From assembly GCA_905147135.1 (NCBI GenBank), contig LR990050.1, positions 8,988,001 to 9,052,000 on the forward strand: DNA of 64,000 nt, given 5' to 3'. How positions within the stretch are numbered: the first letter of the stretch is position 1; every line of letters starts with the position of its first letter. Below are positions 1 through 12,109 of this stretch, in pieces. Source of the stretch: Blastobasis lacticolella. Taxonomy: Eukaryota; Arthropoda; Insecta; Lepidoptera; Blastobasidae. The notes below the pieces were generated by a model that made no database searches, was not told the DNA's origin, and saw nothing but the letters and a program-made list of their open reading frames with translations. The translations under genes were made by a program, and so were the position numbers.

Positions 1-465
1 TCATCGTGACATGCCGAAGATGGCGATGTCAGCGCGAAGCGTCACGCTCCTCAAGGCCGCCGCGGCAGCGCCGTGTTTGTACAATTTCAAACAGAAAATG
101 GCGCAATAGCCACTGAACCTCGAGTCTGAACTGAATACCGGCAACATTACTGCAATAATATGATCTATTGCTTGTTTCACGGGGTTGAGCGATTGGAATC
201 GCATAGTTTACTAATTAAGTAATTCGGTACATACAACATATAAATTGACAATCTAACTTTAAAGATAAGTAAGTATTGAATTTGAAAACATAAAGGATTT
301 TAAATAAACGCTCTATTTGGTACCTGCTTCATCTCAGTATGATAACTTCACACACGTTCATCTACTCGGTACTGTACGAACGTGTGTGAACTTGTGAAGT
401 TATTGAATGTAAATAGGTAGGTACCTACATTTGTCTCCTTAAGCAACTTTGTTATATAGGTAGAT
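1..465. other. Unassigned left edge with an imperfect fold-back
   Basis: No exon or repeat family was recognised. A short ORF runs off the left edge on the minus strand but has no recognisable domain. At 341-403 the sequence folds back on itself: an arm around ATAACTTCACACACGTTC pairs with GAACGTGTGTGAACTTGTG followed by AAGTTAT, with an 8-base bulge. Confidence 0.4.
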
Positions 466-1366
466 CTAGAGATGAGCCGACTATGGCTTTGACCGACTAG
501 CTTACTGGTCGACTAGTCGGCTACAATAAGTCTGACTAGTCGGTCAAGCTGATAATAGTTTCAGGCGAAGTTCAGATAGTATCCGCAATTCCGTAGGTGC
601 AAATAGAAATCACATTGTTCCACCTGCTATAAATAGTCCTGACAAACTGCTCCCACTTTTGCAACATTCATCAACTTTTAGTTTAGGTTTATGATACCTA
701 CTCTTGACCTGATCTAATTAAATGTACTGGATTAGATCACGGAATGTACGTCTAGATCCAGATCTTGGTCCCCTTCCAACTGTTACATTCAGTCTTGCTT
801 TATACGCAGATATCCAAGGTTAGCGTCAATATACTCTAGATTACGAATAATTTTCTTAGCACTCTTCTTAACCGAATTCAAAGCAGCCACTTGATATTTG
901 GCTGTTCCATCTCAAAACTGGCAGCGATACTCAATACAAGACCGAATTTGTGCTTATTGCCTAACCTTTGATAGATGCCATTTTTTGCTGCAGTTTTTGC
1001 TTTGCCTTTTAAAATACAGGCCTAAACAAGATGGAATGAGCTCCGTTTGGTGGAAAACACAAAAACGTCAGCGTTTTGGTAGAATTGAATAGAGCTACAT
1101 TCAGAATTAGCATTGAGATTCGACATTCATCGCAAAAAAAAACGTAATTTTAAGACACAATCTATTCTAGTTCTCTGTGAACAAGGCATCTCAATAAATC
1201 AAAAGCGAGTGAAATAGATAAGATTGTTTACTGATAGCGAATGGATTTCATTTAAATATTATTAGAATTTTACCCCTTAATAAATTTAAGTAGATAAAAG
1301 AGCCGATTAGTCGGCTGTTTTTGCCAACTAGTCGGCAATGTAGTCGAATAGTTGGCACATCTCTAG
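466..1366. mobile_element. Non-autonomous hAT-like DNA element (about 0.9 kb)
   Basis: The ends are inverted copies: CTAGAGATGAGCC at 466-478 and, on the other strand, CTAGAGATGTGCC at 1354-1366. Both ends also carry subterminal repeats of the type GACTAGTCGGC (477-550 and 1302-1345), which is a habit of hAT elements. No transposase ORF is present inside. No convincing 8-bp target duplication was seen, so the family call is inference from terminal and subterminal structure. Confidence 0.6.
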
Positions 1367-1374
1367 TAGGCACT

Positions 1375-4310
1375 ACAGTTTCACATAACATTGAATGAAA
1401 GGCTATACCACGCGCATATGAATGCTGCACGGCACTCCATTATAACTACCTAAGCTACTGGCTGCGTACCTGGCTGTGATTCATACCTAAATAAGACATT
1501 AACTGATGTATTCACCAGCGTACAATGATGTTTATTAGTAGATTCTTAAATTTTCATATTTGCGTTTTTATAGTGGACGCGTGGATGCTATTTTGTGTTT
1601 GAAACGAGCACATACGCACATATAGTAGATACACTCACGCACACATAAAATCATTCTTGTAACTACGCACTACATCGCAAAAATATCGAGACGGTTTTAG
1701 AGGGCAGTTGTCCAACCAAAAAATCGTAGCGTCATATCGTGGAAGTGCACGTTATAATAATAACAACGGCCGCTTTTACAAAAAACGCTTTTAAATTATC
1801 ACGTGTACGTCGTCGTGAATAGAAATTTAAAAGCGGTGTCATATATTTCCATACATATTACTTCCCTGTGTTATCGTACTTGACCGATTAGGTGGGTATT
1901 TTATGCTCTACGAAATTGAAGAATTAGGATTGAAGATAAGTTTTCAATGTTTACAACGAATTAAATACATTCGAAAGTACGGTCCATTTTATGAAATCAG
2001 CATCAAATCAATGGAGTAATTTGGAACTATGTCAAGAAGTAGGTGGAACATGCGGAAATTTAAGAACAAACGCAATCCGTATCGATACAGTTATAGACAG
2101 TGAACTTACGAAACGGATACGGTCTCTTCATGGACCGGTTTCTACGCGTTACATAATTGCTTTTATTGGAGCGTTGCTGCATTTTATATTACGTCGCACA
2201 GAGTAATAGTTCAAAAAATGTTAATGATTAAATATGTATCTGGTTTGGCCGAGTCAATCTAACGCTTGCAAAAGACTGGTCGGGCTAGTGTATTTAACAA
2301 AAAATGTTCTGCTTCCACTAACTACGCGGCTAATTAGTAATGGGAACGAGTGCCTAGCTAATCCTGCATTGCTTAAGCGCAGCCAGTTTGCGGTGCAAAT
2401 TTTATTATTCATACTTACATGCGAGATGCTCTATCTCGTATAATTACAGCGCATTACAGCTCGCTCGGCATAGTTCACTACACAAACAGTAGTGGTACAA
2501 TACCCGGTTACTGAAATAATCACGGGGCACCCGCTCACGTACAATTGCAGAGATTGGCCAGGCGAAATTGTGCATTGCATAACTGCTGATTTAACCGTGT
2601 GGCAACGACAAACATTGTTCAAACACGTGGAAATCAGCAAATTACACCTTCGTTCCCAGACAATGCTAACAAAAGTGACAAGGCTAGTTATTGAATGGCC
2701 ACTTGTCAGCTAGATCAGTGTGCACCAGATTCCAATGTAGTGACAGAACGTCGATGTATTTTCCTGTCCATTTTTAAGTACTTATGTAGAACCTACACAA
2801 AACTAGTATTGTTCGATGCTTTCGCAATGATTTGTAACATATTTTTGTAGTATTTCTGAATTTTCCTAGATATTAATTGAAGCTAATATAAAATTATTGC
2901 ATGATCAAGAAATAGGAGAAGAAAGGTACAGAGAATCATTTTCTAATTTATTCTCTGTCGGTTACTATTATTTTATACTCAGTTATACGAGAATTATATT
3001 GGAGTATGAGTACATCATAAAAATATTTGACCATATATTAAGGCACAGGATTTATTACACTTGCTACAACAGACAGATTCAGTTGTCACGAGGAAAGCAC
3101 CTCGCATATTTGGGTTAATTACTCTATTCGTTTGCAAGTGGGGTACCTAGGTACGTATGCAGATACGTTTTCCGTAAGTGGGCTCGTCTGGTCGCCCTGC
3201 TCGGTGCAGTATGATTTTCCGATAGCCGCCGTGCACTGATAAGCGGCGCCGGACGGCGGCGCGGCCGCGCTCAGTCGCCAGCGCACCTCGTTCCGCGCAC
3301 AGCGTCTGCGCAGATTTATCACCGCCGCTTTTCGCGCATCGGAAAAATTATCGCTGACCTTCACGCGTTCTTGTTTTCATTATTGTTTTTCGAACTATCG
3401 CGTGTTTTGTTACCGCCGCTGGCTGAATACGTGGACTTAAGTGATGCGGCCAGAATCGCTGGCGATCTGACAAATTGGGCATCAACGCTACTTTGCTTTT
3501 GAAAAATGAAGAAAAACATTAAGTCGAAGCCTCTGGTTGTCATACAATGCTACGAAGTAAGTCCCGTGTTAGCTCAGAGGTAATAGAGATCACGTTTTAT
3601 TGGAGCGAGAAAATGCATCTACGTGTTAATTATACGTAGACATCTACCCACATAAACTTTGTAATTATATCCAGCTATAAGCTATATAATTGCACCATTA
3701 CCTTTCCATGTGCATTAGGGAGAAACTATTTTTAATTAACATAGCTAATTACAACAGAAATTCCATTCACTGGTACGGTTACAAACTTATCAATTAACAT
3801 AAAACTGATTCACATGTGATATTACGTTCAACACTATCGAGTTTATGAGATACGAGTAAAGGTAATAGATAGTATCGCTATCGATCGACCGATTACCGAC
3901 ATATTTTAAATAAAAGCATACTGAGTGTATCATAGTCTCTAAAACTAATAGTACTCCATAAATTTCACCTACCAACCTATCTAATATTACTTTTAAAAGT
4001 TTATTATAACCCACAAGCCATCATTATTAGCGTTTATAATGCATAGTTTATGCTACACCATCTATTTATGGGTAATCAAGCAACATTCTTACTACGTACC
4101 TATACAACTACGTTCTTAAATAAGCCACGTTGAAGAGTAGGTATGTTCTGGTGAATCAATGTACAAAGGTACTTACAACTAAAACCTAAGGCTGTTTTAA
4201 GAGCAAAGAAGTCGAATGTCAAGTCATGCGTAAATTACTTAGGTACCATTGTTATATAACCTTAACCACATAATAATATGCAGGTTCTTTAAAATTAAAT
4301 ATACAGGTAG
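1375..4310. other. Unassigned AT-rich DNA with a GC-rich island at about 3175-3350
   Basis: No spliced gene could be supported. The GC- and CpG-rich stretch around 3175-3350 stands out from the AT-rich surroundings and could be a promoter or a non-coding first exon, perhaps of the gene whose 3' exons lie at 6483-7473. That link is a guess: no upstream coding exon or splice pair was identified. The small ORFs here look like chance reading frames. Confidence 0.3.
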
Positions 4311-4324
4311 TCATACATATTAGA

Positions 4325-4560
4325 TACCAGCAGCCCCCGCGGTTTTCACCCGCGCAAAGTTCGGATCTCTGTAAACATTCATCTATCCCGCGATCTATTA
4401 CTTTTCTAGAATGAAAAGCATATGTCACTAAGGAATAATGTAGCTTCCTATTAGTGAAAGAATATTCAAAATCGGCTCAGTTGTTTCGAAGATTATCCCC
4501 AACAAACTTACAAACATAAACTTTTCCTCTTTATAATATTATAGTGTAGATATTTATACT
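4325..4560 (+). repeat. Dispersed repeat resembling an RTE-type 3' tail
   Basis: It begins with a GCGGTTTTCACCCGCG palindrome and continues with AAAATCGGCTCAGTTGTTTC and TTTCCTCTTTATAATATTA, an order of blocks I recognise as a very common lepidopteran repeat related to RTE-type 3' ends. No coding remains. Related 3'-end sequence sits at 40475-40640 in a CNOT7 intron. Confidence 0.5.
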
Positions 4561-4964
4561 TATATCTAGACTACAACACTAATACTAGTACCTATTTTAA
4601 CGCGTTTTCTGTAACGAATCGACAAGGTATTTTCTGTATATTTTCTAAGTACCTATGAGTTATGTTCATTTAGTGTTTTTGTACCTAACTAACTATTCGC
4701 GTAGCGTATCACATGTAACTTCCTGTGTTTGATAATGAACTTTTTGAGTTCGCAATAATAATAGGAACTGATAAGTTGCACAGTAATTGGAGTAAATTTT
4801 TGTATTGTAGTTAAATCTGGGTAACTGTTCAGCAAATTTAATCCATTAGAGGAGATTGTAGCGCGGGAAAAATACACAAGATTCGTAATAACAGAGTCGA
4901 CAGAGCATAGCGGGAACCAACAGATTGGCTGGGAACTCAACGTTGTAGAAAGACGTGGTATAAG

Positions 4965-5325
4965 ACCTGTAAATTACAATTGGCCGTGTGATGACCAACG
5001 AATTGGAATGTAGCACCAACCTCATCCGTTCAAGTGTGGCGACTAAGGCGAATAAGGCGACTAATTTGATCGAGGTAGACCTTTTTTTAAACAAACTAGC
5101 CAGGCATTTAACCGCCATCTCACGTGGTGAGTGACAATGCGGCCATCCATCTATTTAAACTCTAGCTCAAAAATTGAAAATTATATTTTAATTAGTCAAA
5201 ATAAAGAAGTCGTCAAACGAGCTCACCCAGGCGCACAGTTTATGGCAAATCTCTGCACCAATGTGGGAGAGGCTCAAGTCCAGCAGTGGACTATTATGGG
5301 CCGTTAAAGTATTGATGTGATATAC
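4965..5325 (+). repeat. Fragments of repeat family C (GGCCGTGTG type)
   Basis: AATTGGCCGTGTGATG near 4977, with a following GTAGCACCAACC, matches similar blocks at 9035, 16115 and 21305. At 5225-5320 the tail GTGGGAGAGGCTCAAGTCC, then CAGCAGTGGACTATTATGGG, resembles the tails of the same copies. Both pieces are degenerate and could be one interrupted copy or two. Confidence 0.45.
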
Positions 5326-5329
5326 CTAC

Positions 5330-6482
5330 CTAATAAATGCCTCAACACATAAAAAATATCTATAGGTTTAGACGTATTTTACCTGTATTCGTAATGCAAG
5401 AGTTATTTAAACGTGGATATGTTCACGATTACAATAAAAGAAGACTCGTGGTTTAGGTACCGGTCGCGGATCTGATAGCATCATCGTCGCTTGTAAAAAA
5501 TAATATAAACTTCAAGTTGAGAGGAAGGACGTGCATTGAGATTAGTTGGATGACGTCATGTTATCGTACGGGGAATGTCCGTACGCATAGTTGATTACGA
5601 TCATGTGAGGTAAATTCGCAAAATCGAATATGATATCAAAACAGACAAAGCAATTAATATGTGACTGTACGCTGACTATCAAAGGGTAGCGGCTCTCTCT
5701 TGTGTTGCTGTGCCTTGACAAGGTCCATAGGGAACTATATGACTAGAATAATGTTACCTAATTGTTCTTTAACAGTTATTATTATAACATCTTTCTGTAA
5801 CCTATGGAATGCAATAAATATTACTACTTGTACTACGAGTACTTACTAGTACTCCCTGCTTCAATATTGTAAATGCTAGTGCTTATCTCTGTTTTTTGTT
5901 GCGTTTTAACTGCTAAACTAGCTAACCGATTATGATGAATGAGATAGATTAAACTCTAAGGACGTAGGTTATCTATTATAGAATTGCGCAATCTCTAAAA
6001 ATATTATAAGAATAATCTGTGTAGCGTAATCTCGACGACATAAAAATATCTCTGCATAAGTATATCCCACGGAAAATATACAGCCTTGCAGTCCATGTGA
6101 GTGAAAGCCGCGGAAATAGCAAGTATCTAGTAAAAATAAAGTGCTAACGCAACCGGTTAAACATTATACCCGGTACCTATACCCGGTACCTAATACTCGT
6201 TAATGTTAGTTCCTATCTCCTACGTATATGATGAGTGTTTGCACCAACTGGTTCCCTTTAGAAGCGTGTGGCCTCGCCCACTAGTCAAACCTGGATTAGA
6301 AACCAGATTCCTCCGTGTGAATACGTACCTACCGATGCAGTTACCTATCCCTAAATTATTATTTGCACAATAATACAATGCACAATGTGCGTTTGCGACA
6401 TTTTTAAATAGGAATGCGTTTATAATGCAGATTCTCGTATTGAAACAATAACTTGTTGATAAAAAGAATATGAATGTTCCAG
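5330..6482. other. Unassigned DNA, probably intron of the following gene
   Basis: AT-rich sequence with short TAGGTACCTA-like motifs (for example 6168-6193) and no supported exon. It probably lies in an intron of the plus-strand gene whose next exon starts at 6483. Confidence 0.35.
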
Positions 6483-7473
6483 GACCGTCAGCAAACGCTG
6501 CCTTTAAGGAAGGTAGAGCAACAACCACAGGAAAATGGATCCGCCAAACACCACCAGCCGCAACGGGATACCACCGATAATGCGCCTCCCCCACCACCTG
6601 TAAATATATATTTTTCTAGAAACCTATTAAGTAGCCTTTTATATACGTAATGGAATGTCTAATAGAGTCCTGTTTGCAGATGCCCACCGAGAATGGTCAC
6701 CAAAATGGCCAGACACAGCCACCGACCACGAACGGCTACCATAACGGCCACGTTAACGGTGACTACAAAAACGGAGATCATAAATTCACCCCAAAAAAGA
6801 TGGATAACGATCTAATTAATAGCATTCAGAATGGTAGAAAAAACGGCACGATATTGCGGACGCCCACGCCGGATTATAACAATCACAAAGCGGAAGCTAA
6901 CACCAAGGCGAGGATTGCGAAGGACGAGAAGGCGGAGATGGAGTCTCTGGAGTCGTTCAAATTGAAGAATCCTTCGAGTGTGCAGCCGAAGCCGCCCGGG
7001 AACTACTTCGTGCGGGCCCCGAACGGCACCGCGACAATGAAGAAGCACGTTCGGCCGGTGTCGGTGACGATCGGCGAGTACGCGGGCGCCGGCGCCGGCG
7101 CACGCCGCGAACCCAGCAAACTGGAGTTCCTCGGCGAGCGGCCGGCCGCGCGAGACGCCGACGACCTCCCGATCACCAACCGCCTACAGTCCGAGCTCGT
7201 CATGACTCTGTCTAGATCCAATCTGCGGAAGAAGACTGATACACTGGTGAGTACCGCCCCGTTATAGCAACGATTTAACATTGGTGGTACATATTTTTAA
7301 ATGCGAAAAACCATTCATTTCAGAATCATGCTGTAAATATGCAAAATTTAAAAGAGGATAACTTCCAAGAAGACTCGACCCTAGATAGAAATTTTCACGC
7401 TAGATACGGTAACAACTTGCTACCGCTGCCGCCGTCGATAACTATACCGAAAGTTTCAAAATTAAAACACTAA
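6483..7473 (+). CDS. Proline-rich, WH2-like actin-binding protein, 3' exons only
   Basis: Three exons join in frame: 6483-6599 (39 codons), 6680-7246 (189 codons) and 7324-7473 (49 codons, stop 7471-7473). The first is preceded by AG and ends at GTAAAT, the second has a TTTGCAG acceptor and a GTGAGT donor, and the third a TTTCAG acceptor; all junctions are phase 0. Upstream exons, including the start, were not found, so this is the C-terminal part. The product is Gln/Asn/Pro-rich with a run of five prolines just before the second exon, Asn-Gly repeats after it, and near the end of exon two a helix followed by LRKKT (7177-7240). That arrangement resembles a WH2/thymosin-type G-actin-binding motif after a proline-rich segment, as in espin/forked-type bundling proteins. 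The actin role is inference; the splice structure is seen directly. Confidence 0.7.
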
Positions 7474-7895
7474 CATGTGAAATTATATTCGAAATTCTAC
7501 AAAATTCAACCTAGGAATTTTGATAAATGAAACGCAGAACGATCTGTAAGATATTAGAATTGGTCACTGTAACGAAAGCATCACCAATTGCTTAGATGTG
7601 CATGATTCGATCTAACTTCACTATATTAATCGTCTGACCGACAGACCCACTGACTCTAACGACACCTTGTCACAGCATTACTTTGGTGGAGGTTTAATCT
7701 TTTCCGCGTGTTCTGGACCAGGGAATACTTAATACTTACTAATCTAATCACCAATGGCAATATAAATGACAAGATTCAATTAAAAATTACATAAGTTATG
7801 TTCATACACATACCAAATCTGGTAGTCGCACTTAATGTAAGAATGCTTATTTTGTTACGAAATATAACTAATTACTTAATCTTTTTCTTTTTCAG

Positions 7896-7913
7896 GCCGA
7901 TGCCAGTCGATAG
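7896..7913 (+). CDS. Alternative last exon of the WH2-like gene
   Basis: A strong acceptor (CTTTTTCTTTTTCAG) ends at 7895. In the phase left by the 7246 donor the sequence then reads Ala-Asp-Ala-Ser-Arg-stop. Use of this exon would replace the 49-residue tail encoded at 7324-7473 with five residues. It is a prediction from splice signals and frame only; no transcript evidence is available. Confidence 0.45.
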   Translation, partial: ADASR

Positions 7914-7972
7914 CGGATAAAGTATAACTAATGGAGCTGTGGAAATAATTAACTTTAGTCTCAATTTGGTGT

Positions 7973-7978
7973 AATAAA
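7973..7978 (+). terminator. Polyadenylation signal AATAAA
   Basis: AATAAA lies about 60 bases after the stop of the alternative last exon and is the first canonical signal after it. It could serve both splice forms of the WH2-like gene. Confidence 0.4.
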
Positions 7979-7979
7979 A

Positions 7980-9030
7980 TGTTCAACCAAAGTTAGGTAC
8001 TTGCTGCATTAAAATTTCGTATTGGACATGTAAAAAGTGCCACGACTCTCTCCGTTCATTAAACTAGTTAAGTACCTATAGTTAAGTATTTAATTATGAA
8101 GTTATTTATAATTTTTTTAATGTTAAAGTAATATCAGCCATAAAATATAATAATATTTATTTGGGATTTTCCTCATATAGGTAATAAAATAACACATATT
8201 TATTAGGTCCGAAGGAATTACATTTCCTTAAACTGAATCAGATTGTTATAAAAATCGTTTAGAGAGTTCATAGCGGGCGGACATTTTCAATTTTTCATGG
8301 AGAGCTGAAGTATGGATTACAGTAAACATTACATACTTACTTGTATAAAATCCATCTGATTATGCGTTTTGCGTTTCGTACTGGTTATAATGTGAATTTT
8401 AATGAATTTATAATTTTGTTTGTATTTATGGTGTTATAAAACACATTATTTAAAATAGGACACGCAATACCTAAGTCATTATAGTAAAAATTATGTAAAT
8501 ATTATTCCAATAAAATTTAATTAATTTATGAGGTTTTTATTTTTCTCAAAACTCAATAATTTTGTGCTAAGTTTGAACAAAATGGGTTGTCGGCGTAATT
8601 CCAGGCATGAGGCAACGACATTAGCTGCTTTAAAGTATCTTATTTTGACAACGCACTTGCAGTTCTTTGCGCCGCTTTCCCTCTGGTGCGCTGTCTGCTC
8701 TTTGGACTAGTGTCCATCCAGGTTCATCATCATCATTGAAACAAATAAAATTAATATTAAAACATACTTATTAATTTATTTTGAACCCCGCACACTACTC
8801 TTAATACATGTAACCTTATACGTGTACCTTGCGCCTTCCATACAAAACACATGAATGCGATTAATTTCACTGTCAGAGTGTTTCAGATCAATTATCGGTG
8901 CCCGCAGTATAGAATACCTATATCACCAACCACTTCATAGACAGGTGTCGTAAAAGGCAACTAATGTCGTAGAGGGAGACCAGCGATTACCTCCGTAAAC
9001 CAGAAAATGAAGCTCTGTGTCTAGAATTAA
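7980..9030. other. Unassigned AT-rich intergenic DNA
   Basis: Probably 3' UTR or flank of the WH2-like gene at first, then intergenic. 8700-8740 has a GGTTCATCATCATCATTG tail typical of retroelement 3' ends, and 8915-9000 looks like degenerate repeat. No gene is supported. Confidence 0.3.
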
Positions 9031-9034
9031 AATT

Positions 9035-9215
9035 GGCCGTGTGGTGTCCGGCAGAGTAGAATAGCATCAACTCCGTCCACACTATGGTGTGTGGTAAAAG
9101 ACGACTTAGTTCAGAACTTCATAGGTAGACCATCTGCGACCTCAGTTGAACAGAGAATGGGTAGCAGCATTTTCTGTTATGCTCTTTACGACATTGCGAT
9201 CTCCAACTCACCTGA
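9035..9215 (+). repeat. Repeat family C copy
   Basis: GGCCGTGTGGTGTCCGGCAG, then AGTAGAATAGCA, and later GGGTAGCAGCATTTTC and CATTGCGATCTCCAAC match blocks in the same order at 16115-16365 and 21305-21545. It lies directly upstream of an RTE endonuclease fragment. Confidence 0.5.
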
Positions 9216-9364
9216 AGATTTTGGCAAAACCCCCTAAATTCAAATGACAACCCGCTCAATACCACGGCCCCCACCCGGCAGCCTCGGCATTCCGAACTAT
9301 GGTAGTGGTTCCGGTAAATTATCTGGAGCCGAGGGTGAAAAGAATCACTGACGTAGGAACGGGC

Positions 9365-9800
9365 TATCTCCATCGATGACTGGACTATGCGGGCTGATGA
9401 GAAGCTGACTACAGAATTGGAGGAGGAAATGGATAAGTTGCAATGGGATATTGTGAGGTTATCAGACATTCAAGACAAAGGGAGAAGATAATCCTTAAGA
9501 CCGGCACCCTGTTTGATTCCAGGAGGCCGACCAACTGTACCAAGGTGGTATTGGGTTTATCGTCCAGGTAGAGTTCTCTCTGTAATAGCATGTGTCAATC
9601 ATGTCGGCCCGGGTTGCGTCCCTCATTCTAAGAATCACCAATCTGTATGCGCTGAAGTTATTGCAGATATACGCACCGTCTTCGGCACGCCTGATGAGGA
9701 GGTGGAGGCAATGTATGAGAATATTTCAGGAGCCATACATGCCTTATTAGCCATACAATGTTATTGTGAGTGATTTAAACGCAAGGCTATGCCAACAGCG
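9365..9800 (+). pseudogene. RTE-type retrotransposon endonuclease fragment
   Basis: Translation with frame changes gives MRADEKLTTELEEEMDKLQW followed by a WDIV-type segment. This is the start of the apurinic-type endonuclease of RTE-clade elements, in which an early arginine-rich segment is followed by this acidic stretch. Further on, a degenerate block reads ITNLYALKLLQIYAPSSAR, then a conserved DEEVEAMYENISGAIHALL. Frameshifts and missing parts show it is dead. Other parts of similar elements lie at 12110, 15025, 20385, 22965 and 63355. Confidence 0.6.
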
Positions 9801-10765
9801 TTGACTAACTGAAATTGTGGTAATTTAGGGTAGGTCGGCGCAACTAATGGGTTGGGACTTTCAATAAGGCTTTTCAAAATGAGCTTCCGACAGTTTTTCT
9901 TAACAAATCTAATCTTCCTTACTTTTTCCGAGTTCCTTTTCATTTTCTCTGCCTCCATGTTCAACAAGATATTTAGGTAAGTATAGTATGGGCAGCTCGT
10001 AGCAGCCAGAGAAGTTCCGAGCTCAACTGACTATTTAGCGACATAGACTAGTTTAGCTGTTGGCCGCTGGGGAACCGCAGACGGAACTGGTCTTGAAACT
10101 GAACAGTTTAGGGCCCCATTACGCTATATTTAATAATTTCTACTATTAAAAACAAAATACTTTTTTATTTTACATAATTATTAGCTTTGCAGCTGTACTG
10201 CGTAAGCGTCATTGCTGGCTAGAGAGCGGGGTGCACCAACAATCTCCTCAATGTGATAGCGGGCAGATTGAACGACCGAATATTTAAGCACTGGTTATTG
10301 TCCACAGAAATAAGCAGTTCCAATTTAATAAGCATATAATTTACCTAACATAACATAGGTAGTAAGTAAATAAACGAATACCTAAGGACATGTGTATACC
10401 TATATAAAACTTACTAAGTCTGAAATAAAATGGTCCAAGTTCTTTGTAGATATCCCGTCTTTTTTATATAATGTTTACGCTCTTTTTTATTTCATATCTT
10501 TGGTTATTTAGACACTATATCTTTTATCTATGATCATGTTTTACACTTTGTTTTGTTTCATACAAAGATATTTCGATTTTCAGCGTTTTGGTTGTTGGAT
10601 ATTAATTCCTCACTCAAATATAACATGAAAATGAGTTATAATTGAAAATTAACTGTGTATCAATGTATGTATGTATGTAAAGTACTTAGAAATAAACTTT
10701 AAAGGATGTTTTGATGCGAATAGGTTTCAAACAACAGTAAGAGAGTAATCCACAAATGAAGTTAC
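9800..10765. other. Unassigned DNA
   Basis: No exon or family was recognised. A short TGTATGTATGTATG microsatellite occurs near 10663-10679. Confidence 0.35.
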
Positions 10766-10769
10766 AAGT

Positions 10770-11496
10770 ATGTGCGTTCACGGCGAAAAAAAGCCATTTA
10801 ATGTAATGCAACGGTTCCAGAACGTTCCCCTTACCATCACTGCAATGACGTACGGAGTTATCAACAAATTGTTGGAAGAAAAATGTGCGGGACTTGAAAG
10901 TGAAGCCACTGCTGTGATAATCGAAAGCCCCTTTATAGAGACCACTAGAAAAGGTGTTAGTCAGTTAGGACCCGTGTTGCTAGGTAAGTGACCCCTTGGC
11001 ACCCCTTATACAAAGATTTTTAGCAAAATACGTGATTGCTTGAACTTTAATGACGCTTGGTCCCAGTAGTTCCATTTTTTCAGCCAAATCAATTTATCTA
11101 TCGATACATCAAAAACCCTTAATGTAGCTGTAGCTGCTAAGAATGTTTGATTAAAGTGGTACCAAATGCTCTTATGCTCTTGTATTAGTTACCTATACAT
11201 TTGCCAAGGATAGCTTTCCCATTTTAATTTCGTAAAACCTCTCATTTACAGCGCTAACACCTGTAATGTTAGTGATTGCATATCATCAAGAGTTCAGAGA
11301 ACCGAAGACGGATGCAAAAGCGCGAAACTGTTTTGTTAAAAACAGGCCGTATGAAATTGATTCCATCTATTTTCTGGACACAATCAAAATCGTATTATTC
11401 AAGAAAACTAGCAGACAAGTATTGAAGATTTCTTTTTACAATCAGTACACGAGATATTTTGAAATCGGTGCGTTTGGGAAACGAAAGGTTCGTTAA
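10770..11496 (+). CDS. Candidate two-exon gene, unknown product
   Basis: Exon 10770-10983 (ATG start) ends at GTAAGT, and exon 11252-11496 begins after CTCATTTACAG. The junction is phase 1 and stays in frame, giving 152 residues to a stop at 11494-11496. The product starts MCVHGEKKPF, has a hydrophobic stretch at the junction (LLALTPVMLVIA) and a basic C-terminus. I do not recognise the family. The good donor, good acceptor and frame agreement support a real gene or the remains of one. Against it: it is small, the second exon is immediately followed by a MITE end, and no promoter or polyadenylation signal stands out. It could also be a fragment of a mobile element. Confidence 0.35.
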
Positions 11497-11531
11497 CGAC
11501 AGTTTAACGCCCGACCAAAAAAGTAGGGTGT

Positions 11532-11566
11532 TAGAGCTTGTCTAAGCTGAAATGACGCGCCCAAGT
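11532..11566 (+). repeat. Isolated terminal repeat of MITE family 3
   Basis: TAGAGCTTGTCTAAGCTGAA followed by ATGACGCGCCC matches the 15152-15414 and 30486-30717 elements. The matching opposite end is not nearby, so this is a truncated copy. Confidence 0.6.
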
Positions 11567-12109
11567 TTGACGGCTGCGTCTGTGGATCTGTGTATGTGTA
11601 GAGGTGTGTCTGTAGCATTGTAGCTCACGAACGGATGGACTAATTTCGATGCGATTTTCTTTACTTTAAAGGCAATTTGATCGAGATGGTTGTCTCAGTC
11701 AAATTCAATAGATTCAGTAGTTTAGAAATATTTGAGTATAAGGTAAACTTGGGGGCTTTCCGATGTTTTCTGTCGATTAGGTTTTTCGGTTCAAAAATAG
11801 AGTTCTGATTTTTTTATTGCCTAGGGAGGCACACGGACGGACGATCCACCTGATGGAAAGCGGCCACCGTCGTCCAGGACATCTGCGATCTAAGGGGAGC
11901 GGACGTCCGCGGGGGAGAGGGGAACGGTGACTTTTGGCAGAGGACAGGCCTCGCCTATTTGATTCTAGAGCGTGTATTACTACGGGGTTGGCCTGGCGTT
12001 AGTTAAACAAAGCCATGGTTCAGAGGCTATGATAACTACTTACTATCAGGCGGACCAAATGCTTGTTGGCGTCCTTAGTAGTATAAAGAAAGTTTGTTTC
12101 ACTTCAGTC

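Noticed and set aside
6220..6597. Minus-strand ORF of 125 codons
   Set aside because: It is antisense to a proline-rich exon (6483-6599) that joins in frame with downstream exons; no domain.
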